Made by a program: the position numbers and the translations under genes | The notes under the pieces: generated by a model | The model's database searches: none | Told to the model about the DNA's origin: nothing | The model's input: only the letters and a program-made list of their open reading frames with translations | Part shown: piece by piece, positions 44,257 to 53,872 of the stretch | Layout: every line of letters begins with the position of its first letter | Position numbering within the stretch: position 1 is the stretch's first letter | From: Postechiella marina | Lineage (GTDB): Bacteria > Bacteroidota > Bacteroidia > Flavobacteriales > Flavobacteriaceae | Reading direction: 5' to 3' | Assembly (NCBI RefSeq): GCF_039538365.1 | Contig: NZ_BAABCA010000004.1 | Coordinates: 434,001 to 498,000, forward strand | DNA: 64,000 nucleotides

Positions 44257-45210
44257 ATGAATAATAGTGATTTTACATACATACTTAAACAGGCAGAAGC
44301 AGTAACGCCTCAACAATCAGATGCATTAAAATCTATTATTGACGAGTTTCCATATTTTCAATCTGCAAGAGCCATTTACCTTAAAGGATTAAAAAACCAA
44401 AACAGCTTTAAATACAATCAAACTTTAAAAACGACAGCTGCTTACACTACAGACCGTAGTATTTTATTCGATTTTATAACCTCCAAAGGATTTCTTCAGA
44501 ATGAAATATCACAATTTATAAAACAAAACACAGAACATTTAAAAGGACTAGATGTTACAGCTGAAGACATATCTGTAGATAAAAAAGTAACTATTGATGA
44601 CACTTTAAAGCAACAAATTAGAGATACAGATGGCGTTTTAGACCCTGCTCTATTTCAACCTAAAGAACATAGACCAGAAAAAGAATCTAGCACATCTATA
44701 AATAACAGCACTGCTACAACACAAGGTAATAAAACAGAAATAACAGAAGAAGTTATTAGTACAGACATACTAAATCTAGGATCACCTTTACAGTTCGACA
44801 AACAAGAAGCACACTCGTTTAACGAATGGCTTAAATTGGCTAAATTAAAACCTATACAACGCGAAAAAACAGAAGAATCGCAGCAAGAACCTATTAAAGA
44901 AAACAAATCTCTAGACCAAAAAGCACGAGAAGATAAGTTTAAATTAATAGAAGATTTTATAATAAAAAAACCAAAAATTAAACCAACAAAAGCAACAACT
45001 ACTAAAGGAAATATTGCTAAAGCACAAATGATTCAACCCGAAGCCTTAATGACCGAGACTTTAGCACGAATTTATGTAGAACAAAAAAACTATAAAAAGG
45101 CAATACAATCTTATAAAATTTTAAGTTTGAAATATCCAAAAAAAAGTAGTTTCTTTGCAAACCAAATTAAAGCAGTAGAACTTTTACAAGAACAAAATAA
45201 TAAAGAGTAA
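44257..45210 (+). CDS. TPR-like cytoplasmic protein, function unknown
   Basis: The product has 317 residues with no signal peptide. An N-terminal helical domain (ILKQAEAVTPQQSDALKSII, FPYFQSARAIYLKGLKN) is followed by a charged low-complexity middle (about 125-245). A C-terminal TPR-like pair (TETLARIYVEQKNYKKAIQSYKILSLKYPKKS) ends the protein. This gene is regularly found between lptE and secG in flavobacteria, but its role is not established. Its stop overlaps the secG start by one base (TAATG). Confidence 0.82.
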   Translation: MNNSDFTYILKQAEAVTPQQSDALKSIIDEFPYFQSARAIYLKGLKNQNSFKYNQTLKTTAAYTTDRSILFDFITSKGFLQNEISQFIKQNTEHLKGLDVTAEDISVDKKVTIDDTLKQQIRDTDGVLDPALFQPKEHRPEKESSTSINNSTATTQGNKTEITEEVISTDILNLGSPLQFDKQEAHSFNEWLKLAKLKPIQREKTEESQQEPIKENKSLDQKAREDKFKLIEDFIIKKPKIKPTKATTTKGNIAKAQMIQPEALMTETLARIYVEQKNYKKAIQSYKILSLKYPKKSSFFANQIKAVELLQEQNNKE

Positions 45211-45563
45211 TGAGTAATTTTATAATATTTCTAGTACTAATAGTAGTTGTAGCATTTTTGCTAATTGTAGTAATTATGGTTCAAAACCCAAAAGGTGGAG
45301 GATTATCATCTTCTTTTGGAGGTGGCGGTACTCAACAATTAGGAGGCGTTAAGAAAACAACCGACTTTTTAGATAAAAGTACATGGTACTTAGCAACATT
45401 TTTACTAGTGTTAATATTAGCATCAAACGTAGCTATAAACAGAGGTGGCGGATCTGGAGATTCTAAAGCTTATGACGAAACCGAAGCAACACAACCTTTA
45501 CCGCAAGCATTACCTACTACAGATAATACTCCTGCGCAAGATACTGCTCCAACAGGAAACTAA
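45210..45563 (+). CDS. secG: Preprotein translocase subunit SecG
   Basis: The product has 117 residues: two membrane helices (about 3-24 and 56-75) around the conserved VIMVQNPKGGGLSSSFGGGG loop and KKTTDFLDKSTWYLA. The C-terminus is a Thr/Pro/Gln-rich tail, longer than in E. coli. It is part of the SecYEG inner-membrane channel. It is coupled to the preceding gene and followed by a clear terminator. Confidence 0.95.
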   Translation: MSNFIIFLVLIVVVAFLLIVVIMVQNPKGGGLSSSFGGGGTQQLGGVKKTTDFLDKSTWYLATFLLVLILASNVAINRGGGSGDSKAYDETEATQPLPQALPTTDNTPAQDTAPTGN

Positions 45564-45584
45564 TACCACTCACAAAATATATTT

Positions 45585-45616
45585 AAAATGCCAACTTATA
45601 AAGTTGGCATTTTTTG
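45585..45616 (+). terminator. Rho-independent terminator after secG
   Basis: AAAATGCCAACTT / AAGTTGGCATTTT with a 3-nt loop and a T-run, 22 bases past the secG stop. It separates the miaB-secG unit from groES-groEL. Confidence 0.9.
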
Positions 45617-45626
45617 TTTCTGCAAG

Positions 45627-45658
45627 TTTGTCAGTTAACAAGACTTGGCATAATTTTC
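45627..45658 (+). promoter_or_regulatory. Predicted groES-groEL promoter
   Basis: TTTG (45627-45630), 20 bases, then TAATTTTC (45651-45658), one mismatch to the TAnnTTTG consensus, about 55 bases before groES. No CIRCE inverted repeat was seen. Confidence 0.4.
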
Positions 45659-45712
45659 GAACAATAACAAATCAATAAATATTAACTTAATAATTTAAAA
45701 ATATAAACAAAA

Positions 45713-45988
45713 ATGGGCTTAAACATTAAACCATTAGCAGATAGAGTTCTTATCGAACCAGCTGCTGCAGAAACTAAAACAGCATCAGGAATTATTATTC
45801 CAGATAACGCTAAAGAAAAACCACAAAAAGGAACTGTTGTTGCTGCTGGTAAAGGCACAAAAGACGAACCTATTACTGTACAAGTTGGCGATACTGTTTT
45901 ATATGGTAAATATGCTGGTACAGATCTTAAATTAGAAGGTACAGATTATTTAATTATGAGAGAAAGCGACATTTTAGCTATTATTTAA
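45713..45988 (+). CDS. groES: Co-chaperonin GroES
   Basis: The 91-residue, full-length co-chaperonin has the N-terminal IKPLADRVLIEP, the mobile loop ETKTASGIIIPDNAKEKPQKG and the C-terminal DYLIMRESDILAII. It caps the GroEL ring during folding of substrate proteins in the cytoplasm. It is followed by groEL after 101 bases, the standard operon. Confidence 0.98.
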   Translation: MGLNIKPLADRVLIEPAAAETKTASGIIIPDNAKEKPQKGTVVAAGKGTKDEPITVQVGDTVLYGKYAGTDLKLEGTDYLIMRESDILAII

Positions 45989-46089
45989 ACCGCTTGAAGC
46001 AACACGATTAAACGAAAAATTTATTCATTAAAACAAAAATTAAACGAACGCCTAAAGCATAGAACTTAAGGCATAAAGCATTTATTAAA

Positions 46090-47727
46090 ATGGCAAAAGA
46101 TATAAAATTTGATATTGAAGCACGCGACGGTTTAAAACGTGGTGTTGATGCATTAGCAAACGCAGTAAAAGTAACTTTAGGACCAAAAGGTCGTAATGTA
46201 ATTATTAGCAAAAGTTTTGGGGCTCCACAAGTAACTAAAGATGGGGTATCTGTAGCAAAAGAAATTGAATTAGAAAACCCGTTAGAAAACATGGGTGCTC
46301 AAATGGTAAAAGAAGTTGCTTCTAAAACCAACGATTTAGCTGGAGATGGTACAACTACTGCTACAGTTTTAGCACAAGCGATTGTTAAAGAAGGATTAAA
46401 AAATGTTGCTGCTGGTGCAAACCCAATGGATTTAAAACGTGGTATCGACAAAGCTGTATTAGCTATTACTGAAGATTTAGAAAAACAATCTAAACAAGTA
46501 GGAAACTCTTCAGAAAAAATAAAACAAGTTGCTGCTATTTCTGCAAACAACGACGATACTATTGGTGAGCTAATTGCTGTTGCTTTTGGAAAAGTAGGAA
46601 AAGAAGGTGTTATTACTGTTGAAGAAGCCAAAGGTATGGAAACTTATGTAGACGTTGTTGAAGGTATGCAGTTTGACAGAGGATACTTATCGCCTTACTT
46701 TGTAACAGATCCCGATAAAATGATTGCCGATTTAGAAAATCCATACATTTTATTATTCGATAAAAAGATTTCTAACTTACAAGAAATTCTTCCAATACTA
46801 GAACCAGTTGCACAATCTGGCAGACCTTTATTAATTATTGCTGAAGATGTAGACGGACAAGCATTAGCTACATTAGTAGTTAATAAATTACGTGGCGGGC
46901 TTAAAATTGCTGCTGTAAAAGCACCTGGTTTTGGAGATAGACGTAAAGCTATGCTAGAAGATATCGCTATTTTAACTGGTGGTACTGTTATTTCTGAAGA
47001 AAGAGGTTTTACTTTAGAAAACGCAGATTTAAGTATGTTAGGTTCTGCAGAAACTGTAACTGTAGACAAAGACAATACTACCATTGTTAATGGTTCTGGC
47101 GATGCAGATAACATTAAGGCTAGAATTAATCAAATAAAAGCTCAAATAGAAACGACAACCTCAGATTACGACAAAGAAAAACTTCAAGAGCGTTTAGCTA
47201 AATTAGCTGGAGGTGTTGCTGTTCTTTATGTTGGTGCAGCTAGTGAAGTTGAAATGAAAGAAAAGAAAGATCGTGTTGATGATGCTTTACACGCAACAAG
47301 AGCAGCTGTAGAAGAAGGTATTGTTGCCGGTGGTGGTGTTGCTTTAGTAAGAGCTAAATCTGTACTAGAAAAAATATCTAATGCAAACCTAGACGAAGTA
47401 ACAGGAATTCAAATTGTAGCGCGCGCTATAGAAGCCCCATTACGTACTATTGTAGATAATGCAGGTGGAGAAGGTAGTGTTGTTATCTCTAAAGTATTAG
47501 AAGGTAAAAAAGATTTTGGTTACGATGCTAAGTCTGAAGAATATGTAGATATGCTTAAAGCAGGTATAATCGATCCTAAAAAAGTAACTCGTATTGCTTT
47601 AGAAAACGCAGCATCTGTTGCAGGAATGATTCTTACTACAGAGTGTGCATTAATAAACCTTCCGGAAGCTCCAGCTGGAGGTGGCGGACATGATCATGGT
47701 CATGGTGGCATGCCTGGAATGATGTAA
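46090..47727 (+). CDS. groEL: Chaperonin GroEL
   Basis: The full-length product has 545 residues: ATP-binding VTLGPKGRNVIISKSFG and GDGTTTATVLAQAI, the apical domain, and EEGIVAGGGVALVRA. The C-terminal tail ends in a Gly/Met repeat but carries an HDHGHGG insertion before GMPGMM, so it is richer in His than the usual GGM tail. The long minus-strand frames opposite it are codon-bias shadows. A terminator follows about 58 bases downstream. Confidence 0.98.
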   Translation: MAKDIKFDIEARDGLKRGVDALANAVKVTLGPKGRNVIISKSFGAPQVTKDGVSVAKEIELENPLENMGAQMVKEVASKTNDLAGDGTTTATVLAQAIVKEGLKNVAAGANPMDLKRGIDKAVLAITEDLEKQSKQVGNSSEKIKQVAAISANNDDTIGELIAVAFGKVGKEGVITVEEAKGMETYVDVVEGMQFDRGYLSPYFVTDPDKMIADLENPYILLFDKKISNLQEILPILEPVAQSGRPLLIIAEDVDGQALATLVVNKLRGGLKIAAVKAPGFGDRRKAMLEDIAILTGGTVISEERGFTLENADLSMLGSAETVTVDKDNTTIVNGSGDADNIKARINQIKAQIETTTSDYDKEKLQERLAKLAGGVAVLYVGAASEVEMKEKKDRVDDALHATRAAVEEGIVAGGGVALVRAKSVLEKISNANLDEVTGIQIVARAIEAPLRTIVDNAGGEGSVVISKVLEGKKDFGYDAKSEEYVDMLKAGIIDPKKVTRIALENAASVAGMILTTECALINLPEAPAGGGGHDHGHGGMPGMM

Positions 47728-47784
47728 GAAAAAACTTATTGTATATATTAAGTATAGTTTTTAAATACACATTTTAAACAAGAG

Positions 47785-47817
47785 AACGCTTCAAAATCAT
47801 TTTTTGGAGCGTTTTTT
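47785..47817 (+). terminator. Rho-independent terminator of groES-groEL
   Basis: Stem AACGCTTCAAAA paired with TTTTGGAGCGTT (one G:U), short loop, followed by a T-run. Confidence 0.85.
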
Positions 47818-47881
47818 GTTAAAATAAATTAAGCTGTAACAAATTGTTATTCGTCTTATAATTAGCCAATAAAACAACTAA

Positions 47882-50626
47882 ATGTACAAAAGCTCTTTTT
47901 TAAAAACTCTTATAGTCCTCTTCTTTATATTTATATACTCTACTGGACATAGCCAATCTGCACCAATAACAGGCACTGTAATTAGTCCCGACAACTTACC
48001 TATAGAACTGGCAACCGTGTCTCTTTTAAACGCAAAAGACTCGACATTAGTTAGCTACACCATAACAGACGATAAAGGCATATTCAATCTTTTTGAAATT
48101 ACAAAAGACTCCCTTTTATTAAACATTTACTCTATGGGCTACAACTCTTATTACAAGGGTATAGTTTACAAAAAGGCAGCTATAGATTTAAAAACAATTA
48201 AACTAAAAGAGGATTTAAGTCAGTTAGACGAAGTAGTAATCTCGGCTGTAGTACCCATACAAGTAAAAAAAGATACTATTGCTTTTAATGCAAGCTCTTT
48301 TAAAGTAAATCCAGATGATAATATTGAAGGCTTACTAAAAAAACTTCCTGGTTTAGATATTGGCACAGACGGAAAAGTAATAGCACAAGGTAACGAGGTT
48401 ACTAAAATATATGTTGATGGTAAAGAGTTTTTTAGTGGAGATCCTGCGATTGTTTTAAAAAACTTATCGGCAGATGAAATAGCAAAAGTCGAAATTATTG
48501 ATAAAAACAGCGATGAAGCCGAGTTAACAGGTATAAATGATGGTAACAAACAAATTGTTATTAATCTATCATTAAAAAAAACAAAAAGGAAAAACCGTGG
48601 TTTTGGTAAACTATCTGGAGGTGTAGGGTTAGACAATCGCTATTTTAGCAACCTCAACTATAATAACTTTTCTAAAAAAACACAGATTTCTGTTATTGGA
48701 AAATTCAATAACATCAATATTACTGGATCTAACATACAAAGCTTTTTAGAAAATGCTGATGGATTAACAGACGAATCGGATGAGGAAGACAGCGAAAAAC
48801 CATCAAAAAGCCTTAGCGGTTTTTTAAAAACTGGAGTTGCAGGCGTTCATTATGGTCATGAGTATCAAAAAAGAGAATCGTTTAACGCTGATTATTTTTA
48901 TAACAATTCTGAAAACAATGGTGTTTCACATTCTAAACGCATCAATTTTGCTAACGTTAATAATTTTGATTATCAAGCAGAAAACACATTCTCTAACATT
49001 ACCAATAATCATAATTTAAATTTCAACTACAAAAATCAATCAAACAAGAGCTATAGTCTTTTTGTAAAGGGGAAATTAAATGCAGATAAAAGAACTAGTT
49101 ATCTTGGCAGAGATGGTTCTTATTTAAACAATTCTAACGAATTAGTTACTACAAACAATAACCAATTAGAAAACGAAAACGACAAAAAACTAGCAAATGT
49201 AAATATAAATTACATTAAAAGGTTGGCTAAAAAGGGGCGTAGTTTTAGTACTGGTTTCGATTTAACTAGTAGTAGCTCAGACCGCGATAACGAGCAAAGC
49301 ACTTTTACATCTCGCAAATTAAACACCAACAATCCAAATTATAGAGAATTAGAAACTCTTCGAGACGAATCGTTTAGAAACAACCGTTTTAATTTCAATT
49401 TTAAATACACAGAACCTCTTGGCGGAAATTATTTTTTACGTGTAGAAACTAGTTTTCTAAAAATTGTAGGAACAGAAAACACCAATCAATCTAAAACAAC
49501 AATAACCAACAACACAACCGAAGACTTTTTAAGCTATAAATACCGATATCGAGAAAATAGCTATTTTACTAAGATTTTAAACAACTATAACACACCAAAA
49601 TTAAACATCTCTATAGGTACTATTTTACAAGACCTTAATCGCTATTTTGGAGAAACACATGTAAATCCTATAACTAAAAGTCAATTTTACGTAAATCCAA
49701 CAGCAATAGTACAATACCGACCTAATCGAGGCAAAAAATATCGTTTTTTTTATAGAAGGTCTATTAAAAGTCCATCAATAAACCAAAGTACAACTGTTAT
49801 AAACAATTTAAATCCATTTTCTATAAGACGTGGAAACCCTGAGCTAAAAACCGAAAAAACAGATTTGTTGCAATTAACTGCCAATATTTTCGAGCACAAG
49901 TCTGCAGCTACATTTTCGTCTAAAATTCAATTTTTATATACTCAAGATGCCATTATACCTAATATTAATATAGACGAAGATTTTGTTAGAACACGAAGCT
50001 ACGAAAATGGAGGAAACCGAAAACGATTAAATACTACGCTTAGTTTTAGCAGAAAAATTAGTAAACTTGGACTTAGGTACACACTTAAAAACCAAAACCT
50101 ATTTAGCACCACAAACTCTATTGTAAACAACATTTTAAACGATGTTACATCTCAAAACTTTTTAACTAGTTTTTCTGTAGAAAACCATAATAAAAACAAC
50201 TTCGATTTTAAAACAGGTGCGTCTTTTACTATAAACGAAACAAGCTTCTCCATAATTAACGATCTTGATAGAACCTACACTAAACAAGATTATTTTAGTT
50301 CTTTTGATATTGACGTCTCTAAAAAACTAAATTTTAACACGCAGTTTGATTACTTAATTTTTTCTGATAATAAATTTGATTCTATTGACAATTTACCACT
50401 ATGGAATGCTGCTGTATCATACGCCTTTTCTAAAAAGAAAAACAACGTTTTAAAACTTTTATTTATAGACTTATTAGACAAAAACGTTGATATATACAGA
50501 CGAAGCACCATTAATTATTTTGAAGAAACTACAACCGAAAGCTTAGGGCGTTATGTAATTATGAGCTACACGTACAGACTAAACAACTCTAAAAAACGTA
50601 AGAGTAAAAAGGGGATTAATGGATGA
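47882..50626 (+). CDS. Outer-membrane beta-barrel receptor (TonB-receptor-like, OMP_b-brl_3 type)
   Basis: The product has 914 residues. After a signal peptide (ending STGHSQ) comes a carboxypeptidase-regulatory-like domain (about 28-115). A plug-like region follows (VKKDTIAFNASSFKVNPDDNIEGLLKKLPGLDIGTDGKVIAQGNEVTK-type pattern, with KIYVDGKEFFSGDP). The rest is a long barrel, typical of the family in which the plug starts with PIQVKKDTIAFNA. Ligand unknown. It is monocistronic, between groEL and the metal-related locus on the other strand. The C-terminal tail after the last strand is basic (KKRKSKKGING), which is unusual for a barrel terminus. Confidence 0.88.
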   Translation: MYKSSFLKTLIVLFFIFIYSTGHSQSAPITGTVISPDNLPIELATVSLLNAKDSTLVSYTITDDKGIFNLFEITKDSLLLNIYSMGYNSYYKGIVYKKAAIDLKTIKLKEDLSQLDEVVISAVVPIQVKKDTIAFNASSFKVNPDDNIEGLLKKLPGLDIGTDGKVIAQGNEVTKIYVDGKEFFSGDPAIVLKNLSADEIAKVEIIDKNSDEAELTGINDGNKQIVINLSLKKTKRKNRGFGKLSGGVGLDNRYFSNLNYNNFSKKTQISVIGKFNNINITGSNIQSFLENADGLTDESDEEDSEKPSKSLSGFLKTGVAGVHYGHEYQKRESFNADYFYNNSENNGVSHSKRINFANVNNFDYQAENTFSNITNNHNLNFNYKNQSNKSYSLFVKGKLNADKRTSYLGRDGSYLNNSNELVTTNNNQLENENDKKLANVNINYIKRLAKKGRSFSTGFDLTSSSSDRDNEQSTFTSRKLNTNNPNYRELETLRDESFRNNRFNFNFKYTEPLGGNYFLRVETSFLKIVGTENTNQSKTTITNNTTEDFLSYKYRYRENSYFTKILNNYNTPKLNISIGTILQDLNRYFGETHVNPITKSQFYVNPTAIVQYRPNRGKKYRFFYRRSIKSPSINQSTTVINNLNPFSIRRGNPELKTEKTDLLQLTANIFEHKSAATFSSKIQFLYTQDAIIPNINIDEDFVRTRSYENGGNRKRLNTTLSFSRKISKLGLRYTLKNQNLFSTTNSIVNNILNDVTSQNFLTSFSVENHNKNNFDFKTGASFTINETSFSIINDLDRTYTKQDYFSSFDIDVSKKLNFNTQFDYLIFSDNKFDSIDNLPLWNAAVSYAFSKKKNNVLKLLFIDLLDKNVDIYRRSTINYFEETTTESLGRYVIMSYTYRLNNSKKRKSKKGING

Positions 50627-50687
50627 TTGATGTTTTTATTATTTTCAATATTAAATTCATTACATTTTATCGAAATATAAAACCTAT

Positions 50688-50719
50688 AAAAAAACCCAAA
50701 GCTTTACACCTTGGGTTTT
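50688..50719 (-). terminator. Terminator between convergent genes (serves the HMA gene)
   Basis: Stem AAAACCCAA/TTGGGTTTT, 11-nt loop, followed by seven T on the minus strand. The plus side also has a short T-stretch, so it may serve both convergent genes. Confidence 0.75.
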
Positions 50720-50741
50720 ATATAATTAATTTTACCTAGAC

Positions 50742-51098
50742 TTATTCATCTTTATGATCATCTTGCACAGCTTCATCTCTATATTTACAACATGGGTGCA
50801 CTTTTGCATAAGCCTCATCAGATGCTGTTATAAGTTTTGTATCGTGACCCGCATTAGCTACCGTCTGACTTATAACCTTTAAATCGGTTTTTCTATCGTC
50901 GTAAATAACTTTTAGTTCGTGTGTTTTAACATCCCAATTGGCAGACTTTACGCCTTTTGATGTTAAACACGCTTTTTCAATTCTAGACTTACACATTAAA
51001 CAAACACCATCTACTTCTAAAGCACCTTTGGCTACTTTGTTTTGCGAAAAGGTTGTTAGTCCGGTGAATAATAGTGTTAATAATATTAATTTTTTCAT
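50742..51098 (-). CDS. Secreted heavy-metal-associated (HMA) domain protein
   Basis: The product has 118 residues. The signal peptide is 1-18 (TTFSQ). The HMA fold follows (KGALEVDGVCLMCKSRIEKACL...GVKSANWDVKTHELKVIYDDRKTDLKVISQTVANAGHDT), with the metal site written CLMC in place of the usual MxCxxC. A C-terminal tail carries HPCCKYRDEA, adding a second Cys pair. It is likely a periplasmic copper or related metal-binding protein. It lies 213 bases downstream of the TonB receptor gene on the same strand, so uptake and periplasmic capture may be linked. Confidence 0.88.
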   Translation of the reverse strand: MKKLILLTLLFTGLTTFSQNKVAKGALEVDGVCLMCKSRIEKACLTSKGVKSANWDVKTHELKVIYDDRKTDLKVISQTVANAGHDTKLITASDEAYAKVHPCCKYRDEAVQDDHKDE

Positions 51099-51150
51099 GG
51101 TTTTTGGTTTGTGCTTCCTTTAAAACGGAAACTTGTTATTAATAATTTTT

Positions 51151-51177
51151 ATTTTTCAATTTTTCAATTTTTCAATT
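51151..51177. repeat. Three tandem copies of an 8-base unit (ATTTTTCA)
   Basis: ATTTTTCA repeats three times without a mismatch and continues with ATT, in the gap between the receptor and HMA genes. It is a simple-sequence tract that could vary in copy number by slippage. Confidence 0.6.
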
Positions 51178-51311
51178 CTCACAATTGCTTAACATGCTAT
51201 CTGTGCGAACTTGCCTAAGACCTAAGCTAAAAAGCTTAGACATGCTTAGCATAATACTCTAGTACTTCTATTTAGCGTCTTCTATTATAGCTTTTATAAA
51301 CATTCTACTAA

Positions 51312-53549
51312 TTATTCAATTTTAAACCTTAATCCTGCATAATAATTACTTCCATAAATAGGTCCATAGACAAAAGTAGAATCAAAATTCGCTCCAAAAG
51401 GATCGTTTGCACCAATAATAGGATTATCTTGTCTTACATTTGATATATTCTCTCCTCCTACATACACTTCAAACTTAGAAGAAAACACCCGTGTAATTTG
51501 CATGTTTAAAGTCCCTAATGTTGGTGTGTATTTTGATAATTGATAAGCCTCAGGACTACTAATTGTTGACGGAAAACGCTGTTTACTTAGCCAATTGTAA
51601 GTCGCATCAAATTTCCATTGCGAACTGTTGCTACTCATTTGGGTTTCGTATGACGCATTTGTAAAAAAACGGTGTTTAGGCGTTAAGGGCTTATCCAGTT
51701 TACCAGAGTTATACTGGGTTTTAACATCGTAATATTTATAAGCCATTCGCAAATCAAACCGTTCAAAAACATTATAATTAAGTTCTGCTTGAAAACTGTT
51801 AGCATAACTATCGCCATCAAGATTATAAAAATTAACTTCTAACGGGTTTTCGTAATCGACAACCACTTGGTTTTTAAAATCTGTTTTATAATAGTCTAAA
51901 GTAATATCTGCTTTTCTACCCAAAAAATTAAAACCTTGTAAATACGACAATCCATAATTCCAAGCTATTTCTGGACGTAAACCATAAACATTTCCTCCAG
52001 AGTTTAAAATATTAATAGTTCGTGAGGTTGCAAACAATTGCTGGTTTTCTGTAAAAATATTAGCACTACGTTTACCTCTACCAAAAGAAGCTCGAAAAGC
52101 CGATTTTTCCCAAGGAGTGTATCGCACATGAAATCTTGGAGTAACAAAAGTTCCTAATACATTATGGTTGTCTACACGCAAACCAGCTGTTAGGTTCAAT
52201 TTTTCTAAATTATCGAAATTATACTCAAAAAAAGCACCTACAGATTTTTCTGTGCGCTCGTAATCGGCTGTATTTACAAACTCATCATAATGGTCGTAAG
52301 TATAACTTATTCCTGTTTTAATTTTATGCCTAGAATCGCTAATTATAGAATTATAAATAATATTAGAGTACAAGCTATTATGAGTAATATTGTATTGATT
52401 TAACCCAAAATAAGATTCTTGCTCATGGCTACTAAAAGCTGTTTGCAAACCAATACTTTGCCAAGGAATTTCTGGATTTACGTACCCTAATTTTGTAGAC
52501 ACCTGATAACGTCTTGTGTCTATTTCGCTTCCCCAAGCATTGGTTGTTAATTTATCTGTATTCGGATTAAAATCCAACTCACCCATTTGTTTTTCATCAT
52601 TTAAAACCTTGAAATTAATAAAACTTACAAAGCCTTTTTGAGCATCGATATATTGCCAACGATTCATTACATTTATTTGGTTATACAATGGCATATCTAA
52701 AAAACCATCGTGGTTTACATCATGCTTTTCGTTATGTGTATTACCGTGTATATACAAACCTGTACTCCACTTATCGCTTACCTTTGTATTTATGTGAGTA
52801 TTTAATTCGAACCTACCTGCCTTATTACCAAAAAGATTAACAAACAATTTATTATCGGATGCTGGCTTAACCAATTCTGCATTTATTTGCCCAGCAATAC
52901 TCTCGTAACCATTAACAACACTACCTGCTCCTTTAGTAATTTGTATACTCTCCACCCATGTTCCGGGTATAAAACTTAAACCAAAAGCTTGAGATGCACC
53001 ACGTATTGACGGTATATTTTCTGTAGCTATTAAAATATACGGACTATTTAAGCCCAGCATTTTTATTTGACGTGTGCCCGAAACAGCATCGGCAAAATTA
53101 ACATCTATTGATGGGTTTGTTTCAAAACTCTCAGACAAATTACAACAAGCAGCCTTTAATAGCTCGTCGCTACTTACCGTAAATACATTTTGTGCCTGTA
53201 AGTACGATTTTGCTGTAGCTTGCTTTCTAGAATTAATAGTTACCGCATCTAAATTACTAGTGGCATACAAAGCATGTTTAATGTACTTTGGTGTACTTAC
53301 TGTTATGGTATCGGTTTTAAACCCAACATAACTAATTACCAATTTTGTATTTTCTGGCGAGTAATTTATTTTAAACTTACCATCTATATCGGTAACAGCA
53401 CCAACAGATGTGTTTAACCAATATACATTAGCTCCTGCTAAACCCATTGGCACATTATTTTCTGTAGCTTCCACTATAATTCCCGAAATTTTGTCTTGAG
53501 ACAACATTAACGTTGGAAGAAACAGAAACATATATAATATTTTTTTCAT
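51312..53549 (-). CDS. TonB-dependent outer-membrane receptor (probable metal or metallophore uptake)
   Basis: I choose the ATG at 53549 (745 residues) because the signal peptide starts there (MKKILYMFLFLPTLMLSQ). The frame to 53591 adds 14 residues before it. Carboxypeptidase-regulatory domain about 20-100, plug about 120-230, then the barrel ending YYAGLRFKIE. The plug has KAACCNLSESFETNPS with a Cys pair and LGLNSPYILIATENIPS, features I associate with a Bacteroidota receptor subgroup next to copper/HMA genes. Its neighbours (a Cys-rich small protein upstream, an HMA protein downstream) support metal transport, with copper the likeliest (inference). Confidence 0.88.
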   Translation of the reverse strand: MKKILYMFLFLPTLMLSQDKISGIIVEATENNVPMGLAGANVYWLNTSVGAVTDIDGKFKINYSPENTKLVISYVGFKTDTITVSTPKYIKHALYATSNLDAVTINSRKQATAKSYLQAQNVFTVSSDELLKAACCNLSESFETNPSIDVNFADAVSGTRQIKMLGLNSPYILIATENIPSIRGASQAFGLSFIPGTWVESIQITKGAGSVVNGYESIAGQINAELVKPASDNKLFVNLFGNKAGRFELNTHINTKVSDKWSTGLYIHGNTHNEKHDVNHDGFLDMPLYNQINVMNRWQYIDAQKGFVSFINFKVLNDEKQMGELDFNPNTDKLTTNAWGSEIDTRRYQVSTKLGYVNPEIPWQSIGLQTAFSSHEQESYFGLNQYNITHNSLYSNIIYNSIISDSRHKIKTGISYTYDHYDEFVNTADYERTEKSVGAFFEYNFDNLEKLNLTAGLRVDNHNVLGTFVTPRFHVRYTPWEKSAFRASFGRGKRSANIFTENQQLFATSRTINILNSGGNVYGLRPEIAWNYGLSYLQGFNFLGRKADITLDYYKTDFKNQVVVDYENPLEVNFYNLDGDSYANSFQAELNYNVFERFDLRMAYKYYDVKTQYNSGKLDKPLTPKHRFFTNASYETQMSSNSSQWKFDATYNWLSKQRFPSTISSPEAYQLSKYTPTLGTLNMQITRVFSSKFEVYVGGENISNVRQDNPIIGANDPFGANFDSTFVYGPIYGSNYYAGLRFKIE

Positions 53550-53872
53550 TTTTATTTTAAAATATCCCTGTATACACAAGGTTTTACGCATAATAACAGT
53601 TAAACTATTATCGTGCTAATTTAATACCTGCAGCTTTTTTAGTATGATGCTATTTTAAACAAATAGGCATAAACTTTTAGCTGCTCTATAAAGTTGAGAT
53701 ACTCAAAATAAATAATGGAATAACATACATATTAACTTTTCTATTATTTAATATACTTAAAAAGCATTCCAGTACAAACCGAAATTAATATGTGTATAAT
53801 TGTGAGTTTTATTTGAGTATTACATTTAATTTAAATGCACTTTAAATAAAGTGAATTTAAAAATGTATATTA
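53550..53872. other. Intergenic region without a gene (323 bases)
   Basis: AT-rich spacer between the receptor and the HYC_CC_PP gene. No convincing frame, hairpin terminator or promoter was recognised. Confidence 0.5.

Noticed and set aside
45445..45678. Plus-strand frame overlapping the end of secG
   Set aside because: It lies out of frame within secG and runs through the secG terminator, with a low-complexity product.
46299..47114. Long minus-strand open frames opposite groEL
   Set aside because: They mirror the biased codon use of a highly conserved gene, and their translations are Ser/Pro/Ile-rich with no family pattern.
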